A stretch of DNA of 64,000 nucleotides from Siphonodentalium dalli (taxonomy: Eukaryota > Mollusca > Scaphopoda > Gadilida > Siphonodentaliidae), in NCBI GenBank assembly GCA_032622095.1, contig CP136061.1, positions 8,894,447 through 8,958,446 of the forward strand, given 5' to 3'. Below, in pieces: positions 36,141 to 46,039 of the stretch (its first letter is position 1; each line of letters begins with the position of its first letter). The notes under the pieces were generated by a model, which saw only the letters and a list, made by a program, of their open reading frames with translations, was not told the origin of the DNA and made no database searches. A program made the translations under genes and the position numbers.

Positions 36141-37239
36141 TATATGATGTGTTGCGTTAAGAAGCTTTCATTAACAGTATTGATGAACTCTTCTCCTTTA
36201 TTGTTTGTAGCTGTCTGAGCTTTCCAATCAATGGATGGATGGTTAAAATCAATGGATGGATGGTTAAAATCAATGGATGGATGGTTAAAATCAATGGATG
36301 GATGGTTAAAATCAATGGATGGATGGTTAAAATCAATCGATGGATGGTTAAAATCAATGGATGGATGGTTAAAATCAATGGATGGATGGTTAAAATCAAT
36401 GGATGGATGGTTAAAATCAATGGATGGATGGTTAAAATCAATGGATGGATGGTTAAAATCAATGTATGGATGGTTAAAATCAATGGATGGATGGTTAAAA
36501 TCAATGGATGGATGGTTAAAATCAATGGATGGATGGTTAAAATCAATGGATGGATGGTTAAAATCAATGCATGGATGGTTAAAATCAATGCATGGATGGT
36601 TAAAATCAATGCATGGATGGTTAAAATCAATGCATGGATGGTTAAAATCAATGCATGGATGGTTAAAATCTCCCATGAGGAGAATGTGTGAATAATCCCG
36701 ATTTCTGCATATTTCCTTTATTGTTTTGTGTATTTTGTCATCAGTTTCTTCTGTACTTGTGTTATGACTTATACATATCCTATCAGCATTTTGTCTCTTA
36801 TTTCTAGTGTAACTGTTATCCATACAGCTTCACTCAGTTCTTCGTTTATAATTTGCTCTTCTGCAGAGATATTCGCCTTCACATACATCAAGACTCCTCT
36901 TCCTTTGTTACTGGTTAAGTTCTTGTGGATCATGACGTAACCGTCTACGGTATATAACGCGGGTAGGATGTCCTTACTTTTCTTCGGCTTAACCTCTGTG
37001 ATGCAGATTATGTCATACTTCTCTTCTTCAACTAAGTGTCTGAGCTCATTCATTTTGTTTGACAGACTATCTGCATTCAGGGATAAAATGTGTAGTCCCT
37101 CCACCTTGTGCAAATGTTTTGGTGCATTTGGTGCATCTAACGTATTTACAGATTTCCTCTTCTTTTTGAGGCCTACCTTGCTTCTTTTTTCTTTACTTTC
37201 TTCAGAGTCCATGGAGGGCCCCGAACCTGATAGAACCAC
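36140..37239 (-). pseudogene. CR1-like LINE APE-type endonuclease with expanded catalytic motif
   Basis: The endonuclease nicks target DNA for target-primed reverse transcription. Frame 37239-36769 gives its start: LSLNADSLSNKMNEL (Asn motif) and ICITEVKPKK (catalytic Glu). A small deletion or frameshift near 36780 moves reading to frame 36823-36140, which has HILLMGDFNHP (the GDxN motif). Instead of continuing, the sequence repeats FNHP(C/S/Y)ID 21 times in perfect frame, then resumes WKAQTATNNKGEEFI. It ends at a stop at 36140. The protein would be about 140 residues longer than usual, with many copies of the D-F-N metal-site tripeptide. Given the flanking stops it is not active now. Confidence 0.88.
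36229..36670. repeat. 21-bp minisatellite, about 21 units, inside the LINE endonuclease
   Basis: The unit is atggatggatggttaaaatca (21 bp; 7 codons on the minus strand). Units are identical apart from single changes: one atcgatgg, one atgtatgg, and a block of five atgcatgg units at the high-coordinate end. The clustered variants point to stepwise, recent expansion. Confidence 0.97.
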
Positions 37240-37259
37240 TCCCCATTTGATTCTTCCGT

Positions 37260-37817
37260 CTACTTCTTTGCTTCATCTATTAATTTCTTCCTGTCTTCTC
37301 TGTCCTTCTTTGATAAATCATTTGCAAAGGTGATTTTTAATCCTTTTTCTTTCAACTTTGGCCCAGTTCTCAGTATTTTATCCTTTGCAGATTCATCTTC
37401 AAATGTTATTCTCAAGGGACGTGGTCTGTCTTGGTCCTCTGTCTTCTTTCCCAATCTCACCAACTGCTTCATTTTAATTTCTTGTGGGTCTTCTACGTCA
37501 ATATTTCTGCAGAGATCCTTAAAACTTTTAGCATCATCCTCCCTGGCAGTTGTACTTTCTTTTGCTGTCGACTCTTTCATGTTAAAAACAATTACATTGT
37601 TTTTCCGCATCTTTGATTCTGCCTCATTTTTTCTGTGTTCCATTATGGCCTCTTCTATTTTGTTTTGAACACTGATGCCTGTTGCTTGATTTCCCTCTTC
37701 TTCCAGCATATCTCTTCCACCATTTTCCTCTAATTGTTTGACTCTCTCCTTCAGTTCTCCCATATCCTTTTCCATCAAAGCCTGTCTCTGTTCCATTTTC
37801 ATCATGTTTCCCAACAA
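37260..37817 (-). pseudogene. LINE ORF1-like protein (coiled coil plus RRM-like)
   Basis: A 185-codon frame upstream of the endonuclease. Residues ~5-75 are Glu/Lys-rich with heptad character (a coiled coil, probably for trimerisation). Residues ~85-160 look like the RNA-binding fold of LINE ORF1 proteins: NNVIVFNM as a first strand, VEDPQEIKMKQLVRLGKK, then RPRPLRITFEDESAKDKILR as the RNP-like strand and helix. It would chaperone the LINE RNA. Position and strand fit the CR1-like LINE below it. The ATG may not be the true start, since basic coding-like sequence continues upstream in another frame. Confidence 0.72.
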
Positions 37818-38085
37818 CTTTGTTGAAACTTCGTTGCAGCTTCGACAATACCAGTGTACTGACGATTTCTCATCTGAGCACTGCTTTTATCCTCTGATAC
37901 TAATTTATTGCAGCTACCGAATTTTACGGTTCCAGTTGGCTTTGTTTCTTTTTTATTCCTTGTGTTCATGGTTGTTTACTTGAGGGGAGGCATTGCAATC
38001 ACTATCTCACCCAAAAGAAAAACTAAACAGATATCACACTTATTCTCTTCTTCTTTGGGGGATGCAGAGCAGTCTATATCTCACC

Positions 38086-38805
38086 CTAGTTTATATATGT
38101 ATCTCTCACCATCCGATAGAGACGTAGGGGCCACAATCTCGATATTTCTCCGTTTGGATGCAGGCCATCCGTTGTAGAGTTATCATAGTCTTTCTTCCAC
38201 CTCGTACGTCTTGTTGTTTTAGTACTGTATACCTGGTCTTGGTTTATATGTGGTACATGTATTTGGGTATTGTTTATGTATTTCAATTCTTGATTGAAAT
38301 TTTAAATTTTCTCTTAAAGATTTTTGTTTAAATCTCTGTCTGTATCTTTTCCTTGATTATTTCTCTCATTCCAAATCTTGAGTGAATAATATGGACATTC
38401 TAGAAATAAAGTTTGCACTGTACTGTTTGCCTCTTGTGTCCTCTCTTTCAGTTTTGTATATTCATTTATCACCTCTGTTGTATTCTTCTGTCTCAAGTCG
38501 ATTCTCCTTTTATTTATTTCAGTTAATTCGCACGTTCCAAACCAAAATAGTACTATGGGCCGTCTTCTGTCTTTGATCTTCCTCTTTACTTTTAACTCAA
38601 GCCCCTTCGTTTCCCATGCTTTGGCTCCTGATACGAATATTATATCGACTTTCACTCCATCTTCTTTCTTTATTTGTTTCTTTAATTATCTACCGTTACT
38701 ACCACACACGATCAACACTTTCCTTTGATAATGTATGTGCTTTCTTTGGCTTTCAATTCTTTCCAACTTCTTCGTTTCACTCGTTATTGTTTTAGCAATT
38801 GTCAT
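38086..38805 (-). pseudogene. SGNH/esterase-like LINE accessory ORF, broken
   Basis: From the ATG at 38805 the reading gives HYQRKVLIVCGSNGR, which resembles block I of SGNH hydrolases (GDS/GSN). Then comes an in-frame TAA at about 38690, followed by VDIIFVSGAKAWETKGLELK, IVLFWFGTCELTEI (block III position, G-T-C-E) and, after a further shift, DGLHPNGEISRLW (block V D-x-x-H). CR1 and L2 elements often carry an ORF1 esterase of this kind, and the minus-strand position just 5' of the ORF1-like frame supports that. It is broken by a stop and at least one frameshift. Assignment rests on short motifs. Confidence 0.5.
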
Positions 38806-39139
38806 TTGGAAAATCTCGTGTCGGGGAGATTGCCAAATTCTCAGACGTTAAAAGTCGGAATAATGAATACATTTTACATAAATAATTAATACAAACTTTG
38901 TATAAGTGTTCATATTTTCATTGTACAAACAAAATATTTTAGATTAAATGCTAAAACATTCCTGATTGAAAAATCTGTGCGTCCGCCATTTGCAAACGGG
39001 AAGTTATGCTGCCCCGTAATCCATGGAAAGTTCTTATTATCATAATAAGACATCAGCATAATATAATACAATGCGAATGTCGTTCTATTTGTCGCCATTG
39101 TGTTTAGCTTACCCTAATAAGACAAGTAACATGTTTTTA
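38806..39139. other. Unassigned AT-rich DNA
   Basis: No gene or repeat recognised. Confidence 0.4.
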
Positions 39140-39929
39140 TTCTTACTGATATGGGCCACATGCCGAGTTCTCCATATATATATATATGAATCCACGAGGT
39201 GTCGATATTTTAAGCTTTATGGTATATTTCGAACACCAAATTTCCATTTTTTCAAAACATGTCGTGTTTTTGTGTTCCCAGACCTCGGATCCATATATCA
39301 TGATTGTGATAATCGATTTTTCATAAATGTCAAAGGTTGTGGCTATAGTTAGTTTATTCACGCGTACCTTATTAATGAGGGCGTACCTTGCCACTTTAGC
39401 ACTTTTAGTCCTTGTGTTTTTCTAGTGTGAAAAGTCCGTTTCAATGGAACGTGCATTGGTGCCATGGGTACCTAGGTATTTGTAACTATATACTATCTAT
39501 TGTTCATGTCCAATTATTGAATATGTCCCGCTATTCAGACTTTTGTTGTTTTTTTGTCCAAATATAAGTATCTTGGTTTTCGATGAATTGACATTAATTT
39601 CCACGTCGTGTCGCAATATATAGTAAAGTTAGCAAGCATGTTCTGTAAGCTGTCATGTGAGTTAGCGAGGAGTACAATACAGTCCCCTGTCATCTGCATA
39701 AATTAAGAAAAATAGTTTTAAGTAAAGTCCGGTATCAAATTCTTCTGGCATATTAATTTCGGTTCCATTGGGTCCATGCTCACGAAGATGATTTTCAAGA
39801 TCGTTTAGGTATATTGCAAATAGTATCGGCGAAACACTGCCTCCTTGTTTTAGGCCTATTTTTCTTGGAAAATGTCTGAAGCTTCGTGTCCAATGCGTGC
39901 ACAAAGTTTGATGTCATTATACATTGATC
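39140..39929 (-). pseudogene. Old LINE RT fragment
   Basis: Reading from 39929 on the minus strand gives SVIRSMYNDIKLCARIGHE, then KIGLKQGGSVSPILFAIYLN (the LKQGxxxSPxLF box) and LFFLIYADD (catalytic YADD). After several shifts it gives SIITIMIYGSEVWEHKN and a final ISTPRGFIYIYMENS, matching the ends of this RT type (LLYGSEVWG and STPNFMVYGELG). Multiple stops and frameshifts show it is old. Its 5' end abuts repeat X. Confidence 0.8.
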
Positions 39930-40116
39930 GTATAACCGATGAATGCCGAGTTTTGGCATCTGATTGAATGCAAAACACAGGACAATTAAGAATTTCCATC
40001 CAAGTGAATAAACATAAACACATGAATTCATGTCGTACATGCATGGTGTTCTGTCGGTCGCGTTGATGTCAGACGTGCAATAATATTCACAATATAACGA
40101 TGTGCAACCCAATATA
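39930..40116 (-). repeat. 187-bp direct repeat, copy at the 3' end of the LINE
   Basis: Base-for-base match to 43687-43873 over 187 bp with two mismatches (in the acatgaattcatg / acatgaatgtatg segment). It is the truncated part of repeat X immediately after the LINE's (TA)n tail. Confidence 0.9.
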
Positions 40117-40633
40117 TATATATATATATCTTTAAGTCCTCCATAAATGAAGATAGGATATACACATGCAATTTAACACGAACATACAAAAACAATAGAA
40201 CATGGGCACGAGAACATAACATATATACATGTACACACTCAATGTATGTGCAAAACAAATCGAATATCGATGGAAACAGATCGGCCGGGCACACTAACAA
40301 GAGAGAGACAGCACCGGATACAGTATAGAGACATTATGGGGAAAATAGAATGAAATGAGTTAAGTTAGAGGCAAGTGGGAAGAAACAGAGGGGTTAATTA
40401 AAACCAGATAATCCTAAATGTACGGAGAACTGTAGCACCCAGCCGACCCATACGACCGGATGTTCATTCACATCACAACATCACAGTAGCCGGTCATCAT
40501 TGTTAGCCATTACAAACAAATACCAGACCCAGTATACACACCATTGTATATAATTTATCTATTTATTTATATTTGCCAACAATGGTGACTTACATCTCCC
40601 ATTAACTGCATGTATATAAGTGACAAACAATTA

Positions 40634-43183
40634 TCACGCCAAAGACGAACGATGGTTCCATTCGCACCACAGAGCCCTAGTCTCCTTCAAAAAGTATCTC
40701 ATTATGGTTTGTGGTGGAATGCATGCAATGTCCAAAAGTTCGTTAGGCAAATAGCCTAGAAAGAGGGCTATAAGCCTCTCCTGATCAAAAGATTCCACAA
40801 GTTGAAATGCCTCTAAAGGAAACATATCTATAAAGTGATACCAAAAACGATTACGCGATGCTGCAAGTTCCGGGAAATCCGCTATAATGTGTTGCGGTAG
40901 GTCTATATAACTTTGCGCACATACTAGGCACTGAGTTTCACCAGCAAAATTTCGGTAACACAGTAGTTGTGTCGCGATGAAAAACAACTCCGTCTCATCT
41001 GGGTACATTTGGCAGACTTTCCATAAAAACGATAATTCTGGACTGCTGTGAACCAAACAAAATCTAACAAATGTGGGTTCCGTGCGTACCCTGTAAGACC
41101 AGTCAGATTTCCAAACATGGCTGCCCTGTTTCGATAGGGTTTTCAAAACTGTTTTCTCTGGAAACATGCAGAGCTGTTGATAAATATTGAGACATATAGG
41201 AGGACAAACTCCAGTTATCAAGAATACTGGATAGGTCCTGAAAAAACACATTCTTCGATGAGTATTGGATTCATATGAAAAGCTCAGTAATCTGATGATA
41301 AATACATCTTTAACAGTTGTTTTAGACTCGAGTAAACAAAATGATGAAAACAAGGACACTTTTCTACAATTAATAAATGTGATTAAAGGAGGAATACCAA
41401 GCAGGCCCAAGACCATGTCTGTGCTAGTCCTAGTTTTGAGGCCTTGTATAAGTTTGAGGCACATACGGTGTACTTTCTCTAGTTGAACAGTGTCGGATTG
41501 AGAGAGACCACACAAAACTTCACTACCGTATAAGCCTCGTGGTAAGACCACGGACTTGTAAATCTTGAGAGAGCTCGCTGGGGTAATACCGCCTGCTTGC
41601 AGGCCAGCATTAGCCAAAGAGAAGAAAGCGTTCTTCGTTTTTGTGCAAATATTCTCAACAAGTTTTGAGCGAAAATTATATTTCTCAAGAGGAATACCTA
41701 AATGAGTAACACTTTCGGTTTCTGTTAGGCGATGAGAGGACATGTGCCAGTTCTTATGACGCTTAAGTGCTGCGTTAGCACTTTCATTGAAAACAATGAT
41801 ATGGGTTTTGTTTGGGTTGTATTTGTAACGCCATGTCAAGCTGTATTCGACACATATATCCACAAGAGACTGAAGTCCATATGCAGTTAAAGAGAAAAGT
41901 GCCATGTCATCGGCATGCGTTGGACAAGTGCAGTTTGTTCCTTGCATCGAAAAGCCATATCCCGATGACTTTAGATTTGACAAAAGATCATTGATATATA
42001 TAATATAAGAGAGGGGAGATAGGGTACCCCTTTGCCTTGTTCCTTGCAGCATTGTGATCCACCTAGAACAACTACCTTGGTATTTAATGCAAGAGCAAAT
42101 ATTGTTCAACAAGTGGTAAAAGAGCCTCCACAGTTTTCCCTGTAATTGCTTCTTATGCAGTTTATACAATAACCTGTTTATCCAAACACTATCGAAAGCT
42201 TTCCATACATCCAAGAAACAGGCAAACAGTTTGCTCTGTCTCTCGGATGTATACGCTATACTTTCTGTGACAAGAAAAGAAGACATATTGCAACTTATGC
42301 CCCGCTGGAACCCATTTTGCAAGGGATCAACTTCAATGGCAAAGGCAGTATACTTCTCCATTCTCGATAATAAGAGTTTCTCAAAATGTGTATATATTGC
42401 TGGTAGCAGAGTAATTGCTCTGTAGCTATCAAAGGAATCTTTTGGTTTAGGGTGTCCCTTGTATAGAGATATTATACAACCACGCTTAGAACCAAGTGGT
42501 ATATGTTCAAATTGGAAGAAGTAGTTGTACAAGGTAGCAATGCAGCGGGCAAGAGCCTCACCACCAAAACTAATATGCTCATAATTTATACCATCTACAC
42601 CAGCTGCTTTATTGAGGTTTAAAGTGCGACAAAGATATGTGATTTCCTCCATGTTAGTTGGAAAAGTTAACAATCCGTCTAATGGGCACCTTGAATTTTT
42701 CATCGATTCAGTCTCTACAAATTGGTTGACATGGTTAAAATGTAATTCACCAAACTTAGGATCCGTTAGCGGTGTGGAAAAAATGTTATAATAGTACTCA
42801 GACCAAGCTTCAAGAATATCTGGGGTGTCTCGTACTATCGAGTTTTCAAAGGAGAAGCATGTGCTACCAAGTGTCCCTAATGATTTGCGTTTGGCATTAA
42901 AGAGTCTGAAGAAAGTATGTTGATCACACTCAGCGCTTTTATCTATGTCATCATTAAAAGACCGAAGAAAATTTGTTGATGCCCTCCGGTATTCGCACCT
43001 GAAAGAGCATTTGGCATCCTTATAACAGCGATATAAACCAGTTGCATCGTTAATTGGCCTACCAGCCGAAATCCAAACAGATCTGTGATATCGCATACTC
43101 TTGTGAAGTAAGCTTAATTCTTTCGACCAGTAAGGTTTAAGAAACTTCTTAAAACGTTTCTTTTGGGATATTATTCTGAGCAT
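40634..43183 (-). CDS. LINE reverse transcriptase, intact 849-aa frame
   Basis: The protein copies the element's RNA at a nicked target. Residues 1-170 are the linker between endonuclease and RT. Motifs then follow: LNLNKAAGVDGINYEHI (~188-204), GSKRGCIISLYKG (~231-243), SYRAITLLPAIYTHFEKLLL (~253-272), LQNGFQRGIS (~288-297) and FLDVWKAFDSVW, with catalytic Asp325. The RQRGTLSPLSYIIYINDLL box (~383-401) and HADDMALF (423-430), a YADD box with His for Tyr, come next. A thumb/C-terminal domain follows, with YGSEVLCG and a CLVC...QH cluster near 760 that may bind zinc. Upstream of the ATG the coding resemblance continues in other frames through at least three shifts, so the ATG is not the native start. 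The endonuclease link is broken; the RT frame itself has no stop. Confidence 0.88.
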   Translation of the reverse strand: MLRIISQKKRFKKFLKPYWSKELSLLHKSMRYHRSVWISAGRPINDATGLYRCYKDAKCSFRCEYRRASTNFLRSFNDDIDKSAECDQHTFFRLFNAKRKSLGTLGSTCFSFENSIVRDTPDILEAWSEYYYNIFSTPLTDPKFGELHFNHVNQFVETESMKNSRCPLDGLLTFPTNMEEITYLCRTLNLNKAAGVDGINYEHISFGGEALARCIATLYNYFFQFEHIPLGSKRGCIISLYKGHPKPKDSFDSYRAITLLPAIYTHFEKLLLSRMEKYTAFAIEVDPLQNGFQRGISCNMSSFLVTESIAYTSERQSKLFACFLDVWKAFDSVWINRLLYKLHKKQLQGKLWRLFYHLLNNICSCIKYQGSCSRWITMLQGTRQRGTLSPLSYIIYINDLLSNLKSSGYGFSMQGTNCTCPTHADDMALFSLTAYGLQSLVDICVEYSLTWRYKYNPNKTHIIVFNESANAALKRHKNWHMSSHRLTETESVTHLGIPLEKYNFRSKLVENICTKTKNAFFSLANAGLQAGGITPASSLKIYKSVVLPRGLYGSEVLCGLSQSDTVQLEKVHRMCLKLIQGLKTRTSTDMVLGLLGIPPLITFINCRKVSLFSSFCLLESKTTVKDVFIIRLLSFSYESNTHRRMCFFRTYPVFLITGVCPPICLNIYQQLCMFPEKTVLKTLSKQGSHVWKSDWSYRVRTEPTFVRFCLVHSSPELSFLWKVCQMYPDETELFFIATQLLCYRNFAGETQCLVCAQSYIDLPQHIIADFPELAASRNRFWYHFIDMFPLEAFQLVESFDQERLIALFLGYLPNELLDIACIPPQTIMRYFLKETRALWCEWNHRSSLA

Positions 43184-43337
43184 AAACCTTGATAGAATGA
43201 ATTATGTTTTCATAAAATGTATCCAACTCAGACTTGTCATTACGTCATCATGTGGTAACGACGTAGCTACATCTGACTGATACGACAATTGCATTACAGT
43301 GTCTAGCTTAAATTTCTTCCAACATAACTTACATGTA

Positions 43338-43686
43338 CTATGGCTTGGCATTGTACCACCTCGAGGTGTATAATGTATAATCATCGTACTTCGTCATGAC
43401 GTAAATGGGTCTATGGTTGGACACGTTGATTGCATCATCATCCAGAATTTCGCAATGAAAAATAAGATCAGTGTTTTCTTTGCTGACGACAATGTGATCG
43501 ATCACTGAACCAGGATAGCCCATGGCTGGAACGTGTGTTGTGGTAATATTCAGGGGAAAAGATACTACATTGACAGAGATAAACTTATTGTCTAAAAACT
43601 TCTTAAATGATTTGGCACGCGCATCATCACGCTGAAGGCTTGCATTAAAGTCGCCCATAAAAACCACTTTGCCGAGAACAATGATG
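43338..43686 (-). pseudogene. LINE endonuclease C-terminal half, catalytic SDH as SNH
   Basis: The frame reads VVFMGDFNASL (GDxN metal site), PGSVIDHIVVSKEN (the ID position) and INVSNHRPIYVM, where APE-type endonucleases usually have S-D-H; here it is S-N-H, so the general-base Asp is lost. The N-terminal half is absent because the element is truncated at 43686; the 20 or so residues before GKVV come partly from repeat X. Frameshifts near 43338 and 43200 separate it from the RT frame. Confidence 0.82.
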
Positions 43687-44138
43687 GTATAACCGATGAA
43701 TGCCGAGTTTTGGCATCTGATTGAATGCAAAACACAGGACAATTAAGAATTTCCATCCAAGTGAATAAACATAAACACATGAATGTATGTCGTACATGCA
43801 TGGTGTTCTGTCGGTCGCGTTGATGTCAGACGTGCAATAATATTCACAATATAACGATGTGCAACCCAATATAGACCATTCTGGAATACTGGTACATGTA
43901 AGTTCCTATCCTCAAGCCGTTGATGGTTTCGACAGACGAGTAGACTTTGATCGAATCCGCTTGTAGTACTGTAGCTTATACACAAAATTTTCACATCCAG
44001 AAACAGAATATAGCATGTAAATTTGACGAAGTCCTGAATGAAATATAGAATAACAATACCCCGATGCATTTTCTGAGTGCAGCTTCACATTTCACACTGC
44101 ACGCACCGTGATAAGAACCAGACCAATCCAGGAAATTC
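43687..44138 (-). repeat. Repeat X, full copy; first 187 bp are the target duplication
   Basis: 450 bp shared with 58122-58576 at roughly 85-90% identity. Landmarks are catgccgagttttggcatct, 'aagaatttccatccaagtga', 'ggtgttctgtcggtcgcgtt', 'gatggtttcgacagacgagt' and ataagaaccagaccaatcc. Positions 43687-43873 are duplicated at 39930-40116. Short frames inside are conserved only because copies are similar. Confidence 0.88.
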
Positions 44139-45384
44139 ATCCATGCATTTGCAAGCACGAGAGTACTTTAATTATTTAACCGGTTGGCATTTACTATAAT
44201 AGTACGATGAATATTAAACAGCTGTTTGAAAACATGCTTTATTATTTATCTCAGCTTTGGTGATAAATCGGATTGGATATGCAGAACGGGGGTTTGAGAA
44301 CGTGGTGGGGTAATAGTCAGGAACGTGGACAGAGAGCCTTCGTTGATTGAGGGGATAAATTGCAACCACCCGTGAACCAATCTGTTTTCCCAACTTGAAT
44401 ATAAGTTTATTTTGCTCTCCTCTCGATACTAAGTTTGAAATCCAACACACGAACATTTAAATAGCTATAATATAGTCTTTGTAGTAAATAATATAATGTA
44501 CTATAAATATTGCATATCCGTTGGGAACCTAAACTATCCATACGATCTCAAAAAGATTTTGCCTGAAATATATTCAACTTATGTTATTGAAAATTCCAAA
44601 TTAGCTCACTCCTAGACTGGGCAATAATTACTGTCAAGGACGTGTGGACAATGGTGTCCCACCTCTTAACTTTGACCAAAATGTTCATAACTGACACGAC
44701 ATTAATTTGAGTTATTGAAAATTCCAACAACAACAAAAATTGACAAAAATTGAGGAGGGGTAGTTACCGGTAGTAACACCTCAAAGTTAAAACCCCTGTC
44801 GCCACGCACATCCATTTTTTAAAACACAAATTACCATATTTATTCCAACCCACATTGTCACAGACCTGAAATCCTTACTGTTAGGGGCGTGTGGACAACG
44901 GGGTTGGGGGCTTGACAACAGCATGTTGATCGCAGCCCACCCTTCTGCCAAACTGCTCTAAATGTACTGGTTAGAACACAAACTATTTCAGTTAGTAGCT
45001 TGATGAGCCTCAAGCCAAGTAAATTATTGATATGAATACCTCAGACAGACAAAGTATGGGATGGGTAATGTACCGGTATTGGTTAAAAATGCCCCAAATG
45101 TAACGCCAGAATTATGAAAATATTTCAAAAGTTGTGCATGTCGCCACCCCCTAACAAAAAGTTAAAATTACCCCACTCAATAATATTAATCCTGTCTATT
45201 ATGGGGGGTGTTAAATTTTATGTTAGGGGCACGTGGCATTTAATACAGTGGAAACGTCCCTGTAATCATTTGTCGTTTGTTGGGGGGGGGGGGCATCAAT
45301 AAACAATGTTTACCCCAACCAAATATATAAATCCTAATATTGCTCAACGGTATTTATTGTGACAACGTAATAACTTCCTTCCAA
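44139..45384. other. Unassigned DNA with weak Z-like words
   Basis: No gene. aaggacgtgtggacaa.gg and aggggcgtgtggacaacgg recur at about 44638 and 44884, and a poly-G tract lies at about 45282. These may be decayed relatives of the Z family. Confidence 0.35.
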
Positions 45385-46035
45385 CGGGAACGCGTCATTA
45401 TTCCGAAGTTCCGCTATTCCGAAGGTCCGTTATTCCGAAGGAACGCACAGCAGTGATTGGTTAGCTGACAGAGGTTGCGTCGAGAGGCGATTGAACTCTG
45501 CCTTGCAGCTTGGATCGCTTCCCAGTCGCTGGAGCCGAAGTAACTCCGACGGTACGTCAATTATCCCTTTCAAGACAAGAGCTGCGCTGGTGCATCATTA
45601 AATATCATGTGCCAGTGCATTATCTTATAAATGCGAGTGTCCCATCTGGATCATCGCACATATACGAGAATGCACTGGCTTAAGGTCAAGGTAAATATTG
45701 TTAGGCCAATGTATTCTCTTATATATGCGAGGCTCCCTATGGGAGACCCGCATATATAATATAATGGGGACCTTCGAAATAGAAGACCTTCAGAATAACG
45801 GACCTTCGGAATAACGGGGTTCGGAATAGCGGCCCTTCTGAATAACGGACATTTGGAATAGCGGACCTTCGAAATAGCGGACCTTCGTAATAACGGGCCT
45901 TTGTACCTTCTGATTAACGGGCCTTCGGAATAGCGGACTTTCGAAATAGCGGACCTATGTAATAACGGGCCTTCGGAATAGCGGACTTTCGGAATAACGG
46001 ACCTTCGGAATAGCGGACTTTCGGAATAAAGGACT
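45385..46035. mobile_element. Foldback built of ttccgaatagcgg/ttcggaataacgg repeats
   Basis: The left arm (45390-45445) has attccgaagttccgctattc and cgaaggtccgttattccg. The right arm (45772-46035) has about 15 units of ggaccttcggaataacgg-type sequence in the opposite sense. Unit length is 15-18 bp. A copy of repeat Y sits inside. A 140-codon minus frame rich in RRSxIxKVRYSEGP is a by-product of the repeat. Confidence 0.8.
45611..45720. repeat. Repeat Y, copy 2
   Basis: Inverted relative to 10439-10555: gagaatgcactggcttaagg, aggtaaatattgttaggcc and aatgtattctct match the complement of that segment. Internal symmetry cagtgcatt...aatgcactgg is kept. Confidence 0.72.
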
Positions 46036-46039
46036 GTAC

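Larger units (their letters stand above)
40117..43686 (-). mobile_element. 5'-truncated LINE flanked by a 187-bp target duplication
   Basis: On the minus strand the element starts inside its endonuclease at 43686, runs through an intact RT frame (43183-40634) and a ~500-bp 3' UTR, and ends in a (TA)n tail at 40117-40130. Both sides carry the same 187-bp sequence, which is what an insertion with a target-site duplication leaves. Truncation at the 5' end and a simple 3' tail are standard for target-primed reverse transcription. Confidence 0.82.

Noticed and set aside
36231..36695. Plus-strand and second minus-strand frames (MDGWLKS and ILTIHPL repeats) as genes
   Set aside because: They are other readings of the 21-bp minisatellite. 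Only the minus frame with DFNHP is continuous with endonuclease motifs on both sides.
39930..43873. Repeat X joined to two LINEs by template switching during reverse transcription
   Set aside because: Both junctions at one base first suggested this. The match is a 187-bp direct repeat that also starts exactly at the LINE's (TA)n tail, which one insertion with a long target duplication explains more simply.
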